Part shown: positions 11,207 to 23,567 of the stretch, piece by piece
Layout: each line of letters opens with the position of its first letter
Position numbering within the stretch: the first letter of the stretch is position 1
From: Camarhynchus parvulus
Lineage: Eukaryota; Chordata; Aves; Passeriformes; Thraupidae
NCBI RefSeq assembly: GCF_901933205.1
Contig: NC_044571.1
Coordinates: forward strand, 57,659,994 to 57,723,993
Reading direction: 5' to 3'
DNA: 64,000 nt
Notes under the pieces: model-generated
Databases searched by the model: none
What the model was told of the DNA's origin: nothing
The model's input: only the letters and a program-made list of their open reading frames with translations
Translations under genes and position numbers: made by a program

Positions 11207-12963
11207 TCATATAATACCACTTCTTTATATATGATCCATAAAGGACCACAAGTTTCTACATTGGTTAAAATGTGTTGCCTTTTGGAAAGTTTATAAAGAG
11301 GAATATTCCAATGAGGCAGAGGTTTGCTTAATAAATAGAATCTTAGAATAGTTACTGTATAGTGAACAAACCTCTCAAAACCCAAACATAAACGCAACAA
11401 AAACATTATTGGATGTAAATCTGAGAGCTAGGTCATGCAAAACCAAATTACAAGCTCTCCTGTTACTGATTTGCTTATCAAGTAGAAATGTGAATACTCC
11501 AGTGAGGGTATTTCCTAAAAGTCTTGCTTTCAGCAAGGAAAAGGCTAACTCCATGAGTGTTTCTGTGTATGTGGGTGGGAATTTTTAAAGTAGGTTGCAT
11601 GCCTGCACTACAAACCAGGGTGTGCCCACAGGGAAAGACTGCTATCTAGGGCAGCACCTGGCTGATCTGAGCTGGATCATCATAAAGTGCAGTGCTCCAG
11701 GGGTGTAAACATTGGTAGCACACTGATGTGACGGGCATCTCCCACACAGGAAGTAATTTCCAGAAAACTTGTAGAAACTAAAAGGAGAATGGCACAGAGA
11801 ATAATAATAAAACTGAATTTTAAAAGGTTTACCTTTTTGGTGTTATACAATGTCTGTATTTCCTACAAGAGAAATTGCCAGGGAAAGATTGCTAGTTTTA
11901 GGAATTCATTTGAAAGCTCTCCAGGTGAGATGCTTTGTTAAAGAAAATCTTAATAGCAGCCTCTGGGAGTAGTTACCATGCCTTTTTTCCCTCTAAACAC
12001 CCAACATTCGTTATTAATAGTGTTCTGGTAGTACATTTGCTAAACATACCCTTAGAATTTACTTTTATGTCTAGGCACAAATATGGGGGAAAAATTCACT
12101 TATAATACTTCTCTCTGGGGAGCAGAATTATTAAAAAAACATCCTACCATAAGAAGAGAAGTCTATAATATTGCTGTAAGTCATGAGTAGATGTAAGGAA
12201 AACAGAACATTCTGTTGTTATGTTATATATATTATTCTCTCTTCTGCTCATTTCCCAGTCTTCCCTTATGAAGAAAAAGGAAGAGAAAACAGTGAAAGAA
12301 GGAGATATTGGCACTGGAAACGTTGCTGTCACCATTGTCAATTGCCAACACAAGAGAAAGAATTAATCACAAATCTGTAGCCAGTAGGGAGAAAGGATTC
12401 TAAGGAGAGGGTATTTGGGAAAGATATATAGGAAATTATTTTCTCTATGTGGCTAATAATTTACTAGTTTTAAATTTGAAATATGAATGTCAAAGCCACA
12501 CAGTCTGAAATAATGTTGGACAGCTGCATCTATCCTGTACTCCAGTCTCTAAATTAGGTGTTAAGAACATAGTAGTTATTGCACTGGGGGCTTTTCCCCT
12601 TAGCCTTGCAATATTCCATGCTTAAATTTTTAATTTTTTTCAGGAAAGCACTTCAAAAATGAATTACTATTTTCTGCCAAGATGATATTTATATTACACA
12701 GGCAAGATGACTGTCTTTTTAATAGAGATTTTACAGATTATAACAGGCTATCAGATGCTAGGGGATCTCCTTTCTGTAAAGATTCTTGAATATGTCTGTC
12801 TTGGAAATATAATTTAAAATTGCACCTTTTCTCTCTTTTACAAGTATAGCTCTGCAAAGAAAATAAGTAGGCCTGTTGTTGTCAAAGCAGATCTTATCTT
12901 GATATTTCTAAATGTGACAAACACCATTTCCCCACCCCACTTTCTGTTTATTGTTGGTACCAT

Positions 12964-13017
12964 CCTGGAAAACTATGATTTAATAAGATACCTGGAAAAC
13001 TAAGATTTAATAAGATC
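12964..13017. repeat. 27-bp tandem duplication
   Basis: Two copies of a unit starting CCTGGAAAACT, at 12964-12990 and 12991-13017, differing at two positions. Confidence 0.9.
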
Positions 13018-14718
13018 ATTTCTTGACATTCACTCCAAAGTATATACTTATCTTTCCTCTACATTCTCTGAATAATGCTTGATCATTGATACAGTTATGG
13101 AGTAGAAAAGGAGGGCACTTTAGGTTTTAATAAAGCTACCTGAGGAACCAAAGCAAGAGATTACAACTTTGTCAATGAACAGTTCCTCTATACCCAACAG
13201 ACCTTGTAACTCCTAGATATTTTTTCTATACACTTAGAGATGCTATCTTCATGAAGAAATATCAAACACTACATATATTTTATATTAACACAAAAATCCA
13301 AACTTAAAGGGAGGAACTGGATAACTGGTATTTGGTTATGCTTCCTCTTCTTACTACTAAGTACTTTTCCTCTATACCAGGTTAAATTTCAGGGGGAAAA
13401 AAGTGTTTCTTGTCTAGGCCTATTGCAAAAAGAAGTGAATGGTTTTTAACTCTCAAGGATTTTCTAAGCACCTGTTGATTTTTTCAATGTTTCTGGGTAC
13501 GGAAAAAATAATAATAAAGAAAATAAAAAATTCCAGGGAGCATAACCCTGTTGTAGTTTCAACAAAATCAACACTTGAATAGAGAGGTATTTTGGGATCA
13601 AGTATTCTCTTTTTGTAGGGTACTTTAAAAGTACTCTGTGTGCTATAACATCTTTGTTTTATGAAAATCAAATATTAGCCTATTAGAAATAAAAGTGATT
13701 TCATTCTACCTAGCTAATACAGTCGAGAAAGTGTAAATAAAACAATATATAACACAATAAATTATTCTTTTCTTTCACTAGGTATAAGAGTTGAAGGAAA
13801 GGGATTTGCATTACTAGGGCTTTCTTCTACTATAGTTTTCAGACATACTATTCATTGGCTTTGGCCTGGATCTCAAAATCACAATCTCACCCTCAGTGAG
13901 CTGCTGACTGAAGTTAACAAATTCAAACAGTTCTGCAGGCATTGAGGATCAGACCTTTTGGATGCAGTTGAAACTGATTTTTGTACTTCAGGCACAAGCT
14001 CAATCAACAGTTCCTCATCTCAGCTTCTGCCTCTGAGCCCTAACATTTTCTCATGGAGAAGGCTTTGGAATAAAGGCCTAGAATTTTACACTGACTGTGA
14101 TAACTACAGTGGAGATTTTGCCATTAAGTCAAGATGAAACTTCCAGAAAATGGTGCTGAATCCTATTAAATAATTTTTCTTCTCCCTTTAACCACGTTGT
14201 TGCCAAACCAAGCCTAGGAACTCTATGACAGCACAAATATTGCTCATACATCCATTTACGTTTTACCTGCCACTCATTCTCCCCCAAAGTTAATTTCTCC
14301 TCAGTATGTATACCAAATTCTTTTTTTTAGTTGTATGGCTTCTTTGTGCGGGCTGACTTTGCAAAAGTGTCGCTTTTGCTCACACAAAACTCTCATGATT
14401 TCATGAAAGAACGTGGTATTGTGATTCTTAGCCCCCAGTGAAGATGAGCTGCTATCTCTACTGCAGCTTTTGGAAGAGTTCTTCCCAGGGCCATTCTATT
14501 TTAAACTTAATTAGATGCTTCAGCTTAGTTTTAAAAAAAGAAGCAAGAAAACTGACTACTGGGAGACTGGCAGGTGTAGTGTGGCTCAGTGTCAGGAGGC
14601 AATGAAGATTTCTGTGTTAAAGAACACATTTCAGTCCCTAATGATATTACTGCAGAGGAAGAGTCAAGCAGTATTTTACCTTGTAATCACTCTGACTTTG
14701 TCTTTTTTAAATAGAAGT

Positions 14719-14776
14719 AATAGATAACAAAATAAGAAAATAAAAGCAATAGATAACAAAATAAGAAATATTAACA
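14719..14776. repeat. 29-bp tandem duplication, A-rich
   Basis: Unit AATAGATAACAAAATAAGAA plus nine bases at 14719-14747, then again from 14748. The second copy drifts after about 21 bases into A-rich sequence with ATAACAAAA-like echoes up to about 14805. Confidence 0.8.
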
Positions 14777-16684
14777 AAATAACAAAAATAGAATAACAAA
14801 CAGCAAAATCTTATAACCCTCCCCCAATTATTGCCAGTCACAAAAGTTCCCTAACAGAAATATCCATCTTGAATGTGCTATTCTTTTGTACAAAGACAGT
14901 TCTACAGAGGGTGTAAATCTCAAGTGCCACATTTGTGAGAACTAGGTCATACCAATTTTATTTTGTGACCACAAAGCTAGAAGGAGTGATGATAACTTGG
15001 ACTTAGAGAATATCTACTGAGAGTAGGGCCACAGTTTACAAAAACACCTGGCAATTCTGAGTATCCAACAAAAGAAACTTTAAAGGATTTGATGTTCCGA
15101 ATTGAAAGGATATTCAGAAAATGAAAGATAAGCCTAATGCTTTGTCCCCAGCTAAACATGCACAGATAACTGAAACATAGAGGTCACTTTTGAAAATCAT
15201 GCCAAAGTGGTTCTGTTTTTAGAATTAGAATCAACAGCAAGACAAGGTAGTCTGTGCCATACTCAGGTTAATTGCATTCAGGATTATGTAATCCTCAGCA
15301 GTCAATTAAGTCAACACTTTATAGAAAAAGAACAAAAACATCAAGATGTGGCTTCATAACTATCTAGAAATGTTTTCCACTCCCAGATGTTTATAGAAAA
15401 AAAAATGCAATCTCAGTAAAACATTTAATCTGTCAGCAACTATTGAGACAGTAATAAACTGTCATTTAGGCTGTTTTTGGCCAAAAAGTGAAAGCGGCAA
15501 GTTGCAATGGAAGGAATGGAGAGTTCGCTTTCTGCATGAGTATCAAAGCAATCCTACAGTCGTGACATTTCTTAGCTCAGCTGCATACATGGAGCATCAC
15601 AGGAGAGAATACATAACATAGACATACAGACCACATAAGAGAGTCCTGAGTTATTAAATCCAGAAACGTTGATGTATGTCATTCACATTCTGCTCTCTTT
15701 TATCTCATGTTCTTAATTTCTTCTTCCACTTCGGTTTCATCCTTCCTGTTTCCTTGTTGCTCCTCTGATTTATAGAGGGGAGAAAATTATCTTTTATTTT
15801 CTCTTTCTTTTTTTAACCTTTTTTTTTTTTTTGCCATAAGCTTATGTTTTACATGTCTTAGGCACTCAGAATAGATTTATCAGAATTTGTCAGCCTTTTT
15901 ATCCTACATGCAGAAAAAACAGAGAGGCTTTGGAAACATAATGCACATATTTGCCAGGAGAAGAAGGTTGTTGTAGTATGAGTCTGCTTTGGTTTGGTTT
16001 GGGTTTATGGCACAAAAAAACCTGCTGTGGTAAGACATCTATTTGCAGTTCATGTTTATGTCAGGAAGTAAAGTAATATTTGCAGAGTTTATTAATCAGT
16101 CATCTAGGAAATCCTAATCCTAATCTAATAGCAATATCTACACTTGGGTTTTTGTTTACATTTGGGAACAAGGTTCTTTCTTAGTCTCTTTTAAAAACCT
16201 GTAGCATCTTTCTTAGGATTCAGCTCTACTCATTTTTCTGTAAACACTTATTTTTCTTTCTAGCCTCTACTATTCCTTCTCAATCTGTCAATATCTGTCC
16301 CTGAACCTTAATTTTCTAACTACACCAGTGTGTTGATGACCTACTTTTTACAGTAAACCACCCTATCAATATACCTCAGTTGCAACTAGCACAGAAAAGC
16401 TAATGGCATTTCTGTTTTCTGTCAACTCAGAGTTCCAAGTTATTTCTGACTTTATGTAGTTCTAAACAAAATCCTATAGTGAGTGAAAAATTAGTGTTCA
16501 CCTGAAGTTCTGTTTCAAAGTTTAATTTTCAAATATTCAGGTTAAATAAGGATGATGGTAATAGCTACCAGAAATGAAGAAGGATTCTGAGGTTTTGTTA
16601 TGACAATTTAGCTACAAAGACTTTCTTTGGCATCTTATCTGTAGCAGAGGATACATCCACCTACAAGAGCTGTTATTCCACCAA

Positions 16685-16712
16685 TATGATCTAATAGCCA
16701 TATTAGATCATA
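16685..16712. repeat. perfect inverted repeat, 12-bp arms
   Basis: Arms TATGATCTAATA (16685-16696) and TATTAGATCATA (16701-16712) around a 4-base loop, GCCA. Confidence 0.9.
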
Positions 16713-16737
16713 GCTTCTTTGTCTGAGGAACTCTTAT

Positions 16738-16752
16738 TGACTCATTGACTCA
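16738..16752. promoter_or_regulatory. two adjacent AP-1-type sites
   Basis: TGACTCA occurs at 16738-16744 and again at 16746-16752, an 8-bp direct repeat. TGACTCA is the known consensus of Fos/Jun (AP-1). Whether it is used here cannot be judged from sequence alone. Confidence 0.3.
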
Positions 16753-17797
16753 TTGCACTATTTTGTGCTTTGAAGCCAAAATATATTATTACAACTTCTG
16801 AAGAATAGTTACTTTTTTTCCTACAGAGAGAACATTACAAATTTCAGTCTACTGGAAAGTAATTTCCCCCTCCAAGTCAAGAGGTAAGTGACAATGTAAA
16901 ACAAAGACTGAGTAACAGTTAGAAAGACCACATTAGATAGATTATCCATAGAAACATAGAAAGAAGAGAATTTAACTCACTTGAAGAAAGAGAGAAATTT
17001 AGGAACAAATTCTTCTAATCTGTAATGTGGAATTTATAGCTTAGATTTCTTACTGAGAAGATGAAGAAAGTTATGGATTATTTAGAGACTCACAGAGTAG
17101 GAAATGCATAAAGAAAAGTTTTCAATGAAGGACATGAAAAAGAGTTTTGCAAAATTTGTGTTCGATCTAAGCAGAAGTTAACTGCTAAATTGTCTGGCTA
17201 TATACCCAAGGATATTGTCTATAAGGAATTATACTATTGACTATCAAGCTATACTTTCATTATGTCTCAATGAATAGTATGCAATGTAGTATTTTATTCC
17301 AAAAAGTATATTTATGTCTCCTTTGGGACTGATCCTCCTTCTCCTCCACCTTAGTTTTCCTTTTTTTTTAAATTTTTCGCTCCTAATGTTACTCTGTGTT
17401 TATGTCCAAGAAAGCAAATTCAAAAAATGTGCCCTTCATTCAGACCCATGGAGATTCTCAACTCATATCAGAATTTTTACCACACTGTGAAGAGCTTTGT
17501 CTCCTGCACACAATTTTGTTCCAGTTATGAATGTTATTACCATGTCAGAAAAAGGACAATCACCAAGTTGTTTCATTCTGGTTCTTAATTGCATGCAATT
17601 TTCTTTATTTATTTAAGTATTCTTCATTCTATCTTCATTGTTTGGTAGATAAGAACCTCATTTTAACCTGATTAAAATTCCCTTTAACAGCACAAAGAGT
17701 TAGAGGCAGGCCTCATGGTATAATGGTATGAGATGGCACAGACATGCACTGCTGTGGGAATAGAGCTGCAGCCTGTGGCTGTGGGCTGGAGGTCTGA

Positions 17798-18290
17798 GAG
17801 TCATTCTTTTGCTTTCTGCTCAGGAAATCTTGCCTTTTCCCTTACAGTGTAACAGAAGTAACAGAAGGTATCCTCTTTCTTCATGTTTTCCTCATTTCAG
17901 ATGTATGGCACTCTCTACAGCTGCCCCCATGCTTCCCATGCCTTCAGATTTTTAAAGTGACTATTGAAAGTACTGGGCAAAGAAGTTCTTTCCAACATCT
18001 CTCATGCCATCCCAGTGGCATGCTGGGAGAACGCAAGGAGAATGAACTTCAAAAAATGGCTAGATTTTCGTGTTTCTTCTGTACAACATGTCCTGGGCTG
18101 GATGAAGCTGGGGCAGCCTCACCCACCATTTCTTATGTCCTTAGGATCACTTCAAAGCATCAGATGAAACAGAGCAGGACTCTGAATAAAAAGATGTGTT
18201 CTTTTAAAAAGCTTAAAGCTTCTTCAGATGAAGAAGTGCCAGAACACCTCTGTTTCACATAAAATCAATAAAGTTTATTATTTATAAGCT
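17798..18290 (+). other. possible terminal exon (coding or long non-coding RNA)
   Basis: I do not recognise a protein family. A polypyrimidine tract and AG (TTTTCCTCATTTCAG, ending 17900) could be a splice acceptor. One reading frame stays open from 17798 to the TAA at 18263-18265, about 155 codons, and from the acceptor about 120 codons. AATAAA follows at 18267-18272, only two bases after the stop codon, and a G/T-containing segment (CTGTCCTTGAGGTGTG) follows at about 18289-18304, as in a cleavage and polyadenylation site. The predicted peptide has cysteine-proline pairs near its start (PPCFPC) and a lysine-rich then acidic C terminus (KKLKASSDEEVPEH). The segment is richer in G and C than its surroundings. 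A chance open frame remains possible; a second overlapping frame (17964-18167) is also open. Confidence 0.3.
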
Positions 18291-18304
18291 GTCCTTGAGG
18301 TGTG
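18267..18304 (+). terminator. possible polyadenylation site
   Basis: AATAAA at 18267-18272 with a G/T-containing segment about 20-30 bases downstream. It supports the exon proposal but is not specific in AT-rich DNA. Confidence 0.3.
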
Positions 18305-19667
18305 CATAAACCACTGAAGAACTTCAGAAAATGTGCTTTTGCTTTCCTCATTCCAATTGCTCTGGATATTCTTACACAATTGATATTAAACTCTGCTGCT
18401 AACTTCTTGTCTCAATAGTTGTCAACAGCAACTTAATTTTTTATCAGGTTCTCACTGAACTGAAGGCTATTATCAGACCAAGAGATGCAGAAGACTGCAG
18501 AAAAGGGAGAAAAAAATTCCATGTAGGTTATTGGTACAGAAACTATATTAGTAACCAGAAGTTATACAGCCTATAAGGCCTTTGGTGAATAACGCAAACT
18601 TAATTGATAATTTTCATTTACTTCATAAGAGACAACCTACACATCCCATAATCATCTAGGTAGGAAACAAATTGAACCAGATTCATATAGCTTTGTAATG
18701 CAATTGTCTTAGAAATAAGAGGTAAGGTACTATTTAAGCAACATGAAAAACCTTATTCCATTTCCAGGGTTATGGATACTTTGCGCCTGTTTTCTACTTG
18801 TAATGGTGTCAGTGTGTGCTTTGTTATAAATATTTACATGGCTTAAAGGAAGAAGGAAATAAAAGTAGGTTTAGGGATTCACATATTATTCACAAGTATA
18901 TTGTGGAGGTTGGAAAAGGGTTTAAAAAATGACATCAGGTAAGACAGTGAGTCTTTCGTATTCAGTTGGGATATTCCATTTTAGGTCAGGCACGCTGAAT
19001 TACTCTCTTCTTTCCACTACTGAAATTGGTAACCTACTCCAGAAACACACATAGCATTGAAAAAAGGAGGTCAAAAGTAGCACAGCATACATCAAAGGGA
19101 TTTGGAATGATAAGAAGACTGTTAATCAGCCCCTGGTTGTTTACTGACAGCAGGAGATCTGAACTAGCCATTTAGCAGGTTAGGAGGTAATCATGCAAAG
19201 ATAATTGCTGCTCCTAGAACACCACTTTTTAAACATGTGGGTTTCTGCTGAATGACTGTGCCCTGTTTCAGACTCTTCGACTCTGAGTTGCAGGAGTCTG
19301 GCTGTTGTAACTATAGAGTCTTCATGAGTTAACAGCAAATCACCAAAAGAAAAGGAAAAATAAAATCCTTAAAAGCTAAATACATCAATAGCAAATAAAC
19401 AGACAATCCAATCTTGAGATATAGAAAAAGTCCTAAAGATCAAAATGTGTGTTCCAATTACATGCTGCCTGCAGGTGCTCAACAAGAGATGAGAACTATA
19501 AACACATCAAATCATTGGAACATCTAGCAAATCCGATGTCATTTCAACAAATACTACCATTAAAAAAAAAAATCATATCTCAAAACCAAACTCCTGAGTG
19601 GATAGAAAGCATAAAGTTAAATCTCACACATTTCACTTCCACTCTAATCAAGTCAGAAAGATCATTT

Positions 19668-19715
19668 CTCCTGCTTACAATGTTAAATTTCCTCCTGCTT
19701 ACAATGTTAAATTAC
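19668..19715. repeat. 24-bp tandem duplication
   Basis: Two copies of CTCCTGCTTACAATGTTAAA plus four bases, at 19668-19691 and 19692-19715, nearly identical. Confidence 0.9.
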
Positions 19716-21977
19716 TTAAGGTACATGTTATCTATAGATTGCATGGTCTTCAGAATTTTCACTGGTATAAAATAGGATATGCTACATGACAACAAAAACA
19801 TGGCTAAATGAATTTGTTTCTTGCTTAAAATAAAAAGAAGTAGCAACAACAAAAACAAAGCCTGAGTTACAGACACTTCTTTTATGCAGATATTTGGTTA
19901 GCTAGCCAACTCATGTTTATATATGAGTCAGTCACCTGGTCAGCTCAGAATACTGTTTTCAACTACTCTTAAAAAGGGGAATTAGTCCCTTTCAGAGATC
20001 AGGCACAATCAATTGCAATTTGTTTCCTTCATTTTCCTGGGTATGAATTCTGCGTACATGGTTCTGTGACAGCTTTTCTGTGGAGGTCCTGAGCTGACAG
20101 AAATAAAATTAAATAAAACCCACATAAGAATTATTTGGAGAATTTAAAGTATAAAGAGACCTTGAAAAGAGCTGTAAAAAGATGTTTTACAGGAAACATA
20201 AAACTATCAAAATACACTAGTTTCCTTTTACTGATGCTGTTATTATTCCTTTCTTGCTAAGGTGAAATGTTTAGATATTGTCTAGATAACTTCATAGAAA
20301 ATAATTTACTCTGAAAAAAATTATAAAAAATATATCACAGCATTGGATTGTACTAAATGACAAAGTTTAATTTTTCAGCACCACAAACCTATATTTGTGA
20401 ACTGAATCAATACTCATCAGCTCTCCTACTCAAGGGGAAATCTTGAAAAGAAAGAAGCTTGTTCTGCTTACAAAAATACTGAGAAAAAAAGCAAGATAGC
20501 AGTTTTGAAAGACATTCTTCTCATTGCAACTACTTCTGACTATTTGGTTTGCATTTTTTTGTTTTGGTGGCTTTACTTGCTTGTTTTTGTTGTTCCCCTG
20601 ATAAAAATACCAAACTTACTAAGGAATATTGACCATTAATTTTTTTTCATTCCAAAATCAAAATATTTTCTCCTGTCTGGAATATATCAGCTAGCAACAG
20701 AAAGCTTTGAGCTGAGAACCCCACTTAGAGTTTTCACATCTTGTGGTGAAATGAGTGGAAATAAAACATTTTAAGGTGTACAGAAAAAAAAATTAAAACA
20801 CAGTTTTTCTTTTAAATTTATGTTAAACAGAATTTTTTTAACTCATCTTAATTCTCTTCTATGAATTCCATGCAATGTCATGAATGTTAGTTCTGCTTTT
20901 TTATGCTTTCTATCAGACAATTCATGTCTTTGGATGTGCATCCTTTTAAATGTATTTATTCTTTCAAACTTGTGATTTCAAATCAGTCCTATATATTGCC
21001 TTGTTTTGTAGAGCTGGTCTGCATGATTTACTGTGATCTCTCACAAACTGAGAAAGCATTTCCATAATAATAATTTTTGACTGAATTAAATGTTTGGCTT
21101 CTGCAAATACTCATGACTTTTAACTTCATTTTCTGTGAGCATTTGTTCCAATAAAATCTGGTTGTTCAAATGAACATCAAGAGCAAATAAGAAAGAACAG
21201 AGATCACGGCCAAAGCAAGTCCATTAAATAATGCAAATAAATATCTGTCTATGTTTTTGTTTTATTCTCTATGCTTTTCTGTCAAAACTACTTTATGTGG
21301 ATGATTTATGTTGCTTTTATGATAAGTAAAATGAGACATTCATACTGTTCAGTTGAATTCACCTTTCTGAGAGGTCATATCAGAAAAAAACCATAAGGAA
21401 TCAGGCTCTTGATGTTGAAAAAACTCTTCAAAAAACAGTTAATATGATTAGGATTATTTTAGTTTAAGAAAGAACTTAAACTAAAAAAAAAAGTATAATT
21501 AGATGTGAATGTATCTTCTCCGCTAATATCCACCAAACCTATAGAATGGGATTCTCTACAGACCTCTGATTTTGAATCATTAAGTGATGTCTCAGGAACA
21601 GGGATTAAGATGCAGCCCAAACAGGTTTTCACTGGAGATAGTTATCCAGGCATGCACGGACTGACATTTTTGAGCTCTTGTCCAGGGCATGTGTTCTGTA
21701 TAGATCTAATGGAGCTCACTCCACCTCCACCTCCACTGCTGCATGCAGATTTTTCTTTGGTGTGTGCTGAATGCCTGTTGTTCATCTAAGTCTCATTCCA
21801 CCAGGCTGCCAAAATGAAGCCAGAGTGTGTCCAACCAGAAATATGGAAAATGCTCAAGTCCCACAACAGGAAAGTAGCAATGGAGTCTCAGATATTTCTT
21901 CAGTACTTCACAGTAATGTTAGAATGTTCATGTTTTGTTTCTTGTATTGTAAGACTGTTGAAGAAAGGGTTCTGAAT

Positions 21978-22018
21978 AATAATAATAAAAATAATAATAA
22001 TAGTAGTAGTAGTAATAA
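21978..22018. repeat. (AAT)n/(AGT)n compound microsatellite
   Basis: AATAATAAT units followed by five TAG/AGT-type units, then AATAATG. It creates an asparagine- and serine-rich chance frame. Confidence 0.85.
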
Positions 22019-22654
22019 TGAAAAAAGCAACAACAAACAAATAAAATTTGAGGGTGAATTACTGCTACACTGCAACAAAGGCAAATCTCTTATTCCTCTC
22101 TTTTCCTTGTGTTTCTAATTTAGATCAGAATCAATGCCTTTATTATGCTTGTAGTAGAATGTGCCTGGCACTGAGAACATAATTTTCTTTTATCCATTAA
22201 GAAGAAAAGTAAATTGTTGAGCCTGCATCACTCTGCATTCTTGTTTTCAGACTGACTTGCTTTTTCTTGGAATTGCTCCACAACTGAGATTGCAATTCAG
22301 TTTTTGATTGAATGTTTTGCACATTGAATTTCACTTTAGATTTTCTCTAGCTGTTTTAAACTGAAGCATGAGTTCAGTTTACTAACTATTTGAATAACAT
22401 CGTATGCAGAGCATCATCTTGGGTGACAGAAGCTTAAGGAGGATAGAGTTACTGAGAGCTCTCCTAGCTGGCCTCGCTTACATTTCGATGAATGCAGCCA
22501 ATCATCGTGTTAAAGAGAACTATGCAGCCTACAGGATGGTAATTGAAACTGCTGCCCTCCCAGGTCTGAGGGGAGGCTAACTGCAGGAGAGGAGATGCTC
22601 CCTCTCTCAGGATGAAAAGCACAGGTGAAAATTTTAGGAGGGCTCTTTAGAAGT

Positions 22655-22682
22655 TGTTATGATCTAGCTGTTATGATCTAGT
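22655..22682. repeat. 14-bp tandem duplication
   Basis: TGTTATGATCTAGC at 22655-22668 followed by TGTTATGATCTAGT at 22669-22682; one difference. Confidence 0.9.
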
Positions 22683-23378
22683 CAGTTCACAGATATACAA
22701 CAATCTTAAGTGCAATAAATTCACTTCTGCTGTCCAAAAGGATGGTCACACTTCTTGTCCCAAGCTACACATTCCCATTTGTTAGCACTAGTATTCATGC
22801 AGTAATGCAAATTGATCTACATGACATATAAATCAAGAAAACAAGCAAGGAGTTTGGTACCAGAGCAGCAACTAATCTGTTTCTTTGGCCATCTGGTTGG
22901 GAAAATGCTTTTGCTCTGTGCAGATATGGGAATCAGGTTGCTTATTTTGGCTGCAGGGCAGATTTATGGTGAATTAGAGTGATAGAGTAGTCATGGAGCC
23001 AGCATCCTATTAGCTTGTCCCTCACTCAGCCATTGCAGGGACCCACTTTTATGGGTCTCATGTTAGCCAGACTGAGAGGATCTCACCAGCACAGATTCAC
23101 TCTTTAATTTCTCACAGAAGATACGAAAGTCCTTGGGCTCCTGGGCCTAAAACCTGAGGAAAAATTAAACATAAACAGAGTCAAGTTTTCAAGAGTCAGC
23201 ATTCATATTGGGATAAATAACATATTAATTAAATATTTCTAAACAACAAATGAAACCTGCTCCTCCTTGTAAGAGTTTCACCAAGGTCATATAAGTGCAT
23301 GGCCTGGAATTTCATCACGTTTTTTTTTTTTTTGCTAAAGCACTAGAGACTTGCAGACCTTTGAAAGTAATGAAAGTG

Positions 23379-23567
23379 CTACATTGTTTCCACTTTTATT
23401 TCATCTTTTTCTGATGTGAAAGCCCCCTCTGAAGACTGAGGTGTTGTCTGTTTAGGTGTAATCTGTCTCCAGCATGAAAGGTCATAAGAAAGAACTTGGG
23501 AATACAAGGCACTACAAAGCAAAAAGAGGAGTGCTATGAGGAAATTGCTTCCTCTGAACCACTTCAT
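23379..23567 (-). CDS. possible small secreted or membrane protein (doubtful)
   Basis: An open frame of about 62 codons from the ATG at 23567; an in-frame ATG lies seven codons upstream at 23588. The product begins with MKWFRGSNF, then a run of leucine, isoleucine, alanine and phenylalanine (about residues 9-21), then SALYSQ. That is the layout of a signal peptide or membrane anchor. The rest, about 38 residues, is polar and ends DEIKVETM. A T-rich tract and AG (TATCTTTTTCAG on the minus strand) lies four bases upstream of the 23567 ATG and could be a splice acceptor. A run of 14 A on the minus strand follows the stop by about 45 bases. I recognise no family. In AT-rich DNA such frames arise by chance, so I give this low confidence. 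Confidence 0.15.
   Translation of the reverse strand: MKWFRGSNFLIALLFLLCSALYSQVLSYDLSCWRQITPKQTTPQSSEGAFTSEKDEIKVETM

Larger units (their letters stand above)
11212..17797. other. AT-rich unique DNA, no transposon recognised
   Basis: About 6.6 kb without a recognisable repeat family or gene. It contains a two-copy 27-bp tandem (12964-13017), a two-copy 29-bp A-rich tandem (14719-14776), T-rich tracts at 15800-15833 and 17361-17377, a perfect 12-bp hairpin (16685-16712) and two adjacent AP-1-like sites (16738-16752). Confidence 0.5.
18305..23378. other. AT-rich unique DNA
   Basis: No transposon or gene recognised. Small features are a 24-bp tandem (19668-19715), an AAT/AGT repeat (21978-22018), a 14-bp tandem (22655-22682) and a GC-richer, compositionally complex segment at about 22440-22620 that could be a conserved non-coding element. 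A poly-T run lies at 23320-23333. Confidence 0.5.

Noticed and set aside
21505..22118. Two frames of 94 and 115 codons
   Set aside because: The second is driven by the AAT/AGT microsatellite; the first shows no family and no splice or start context.
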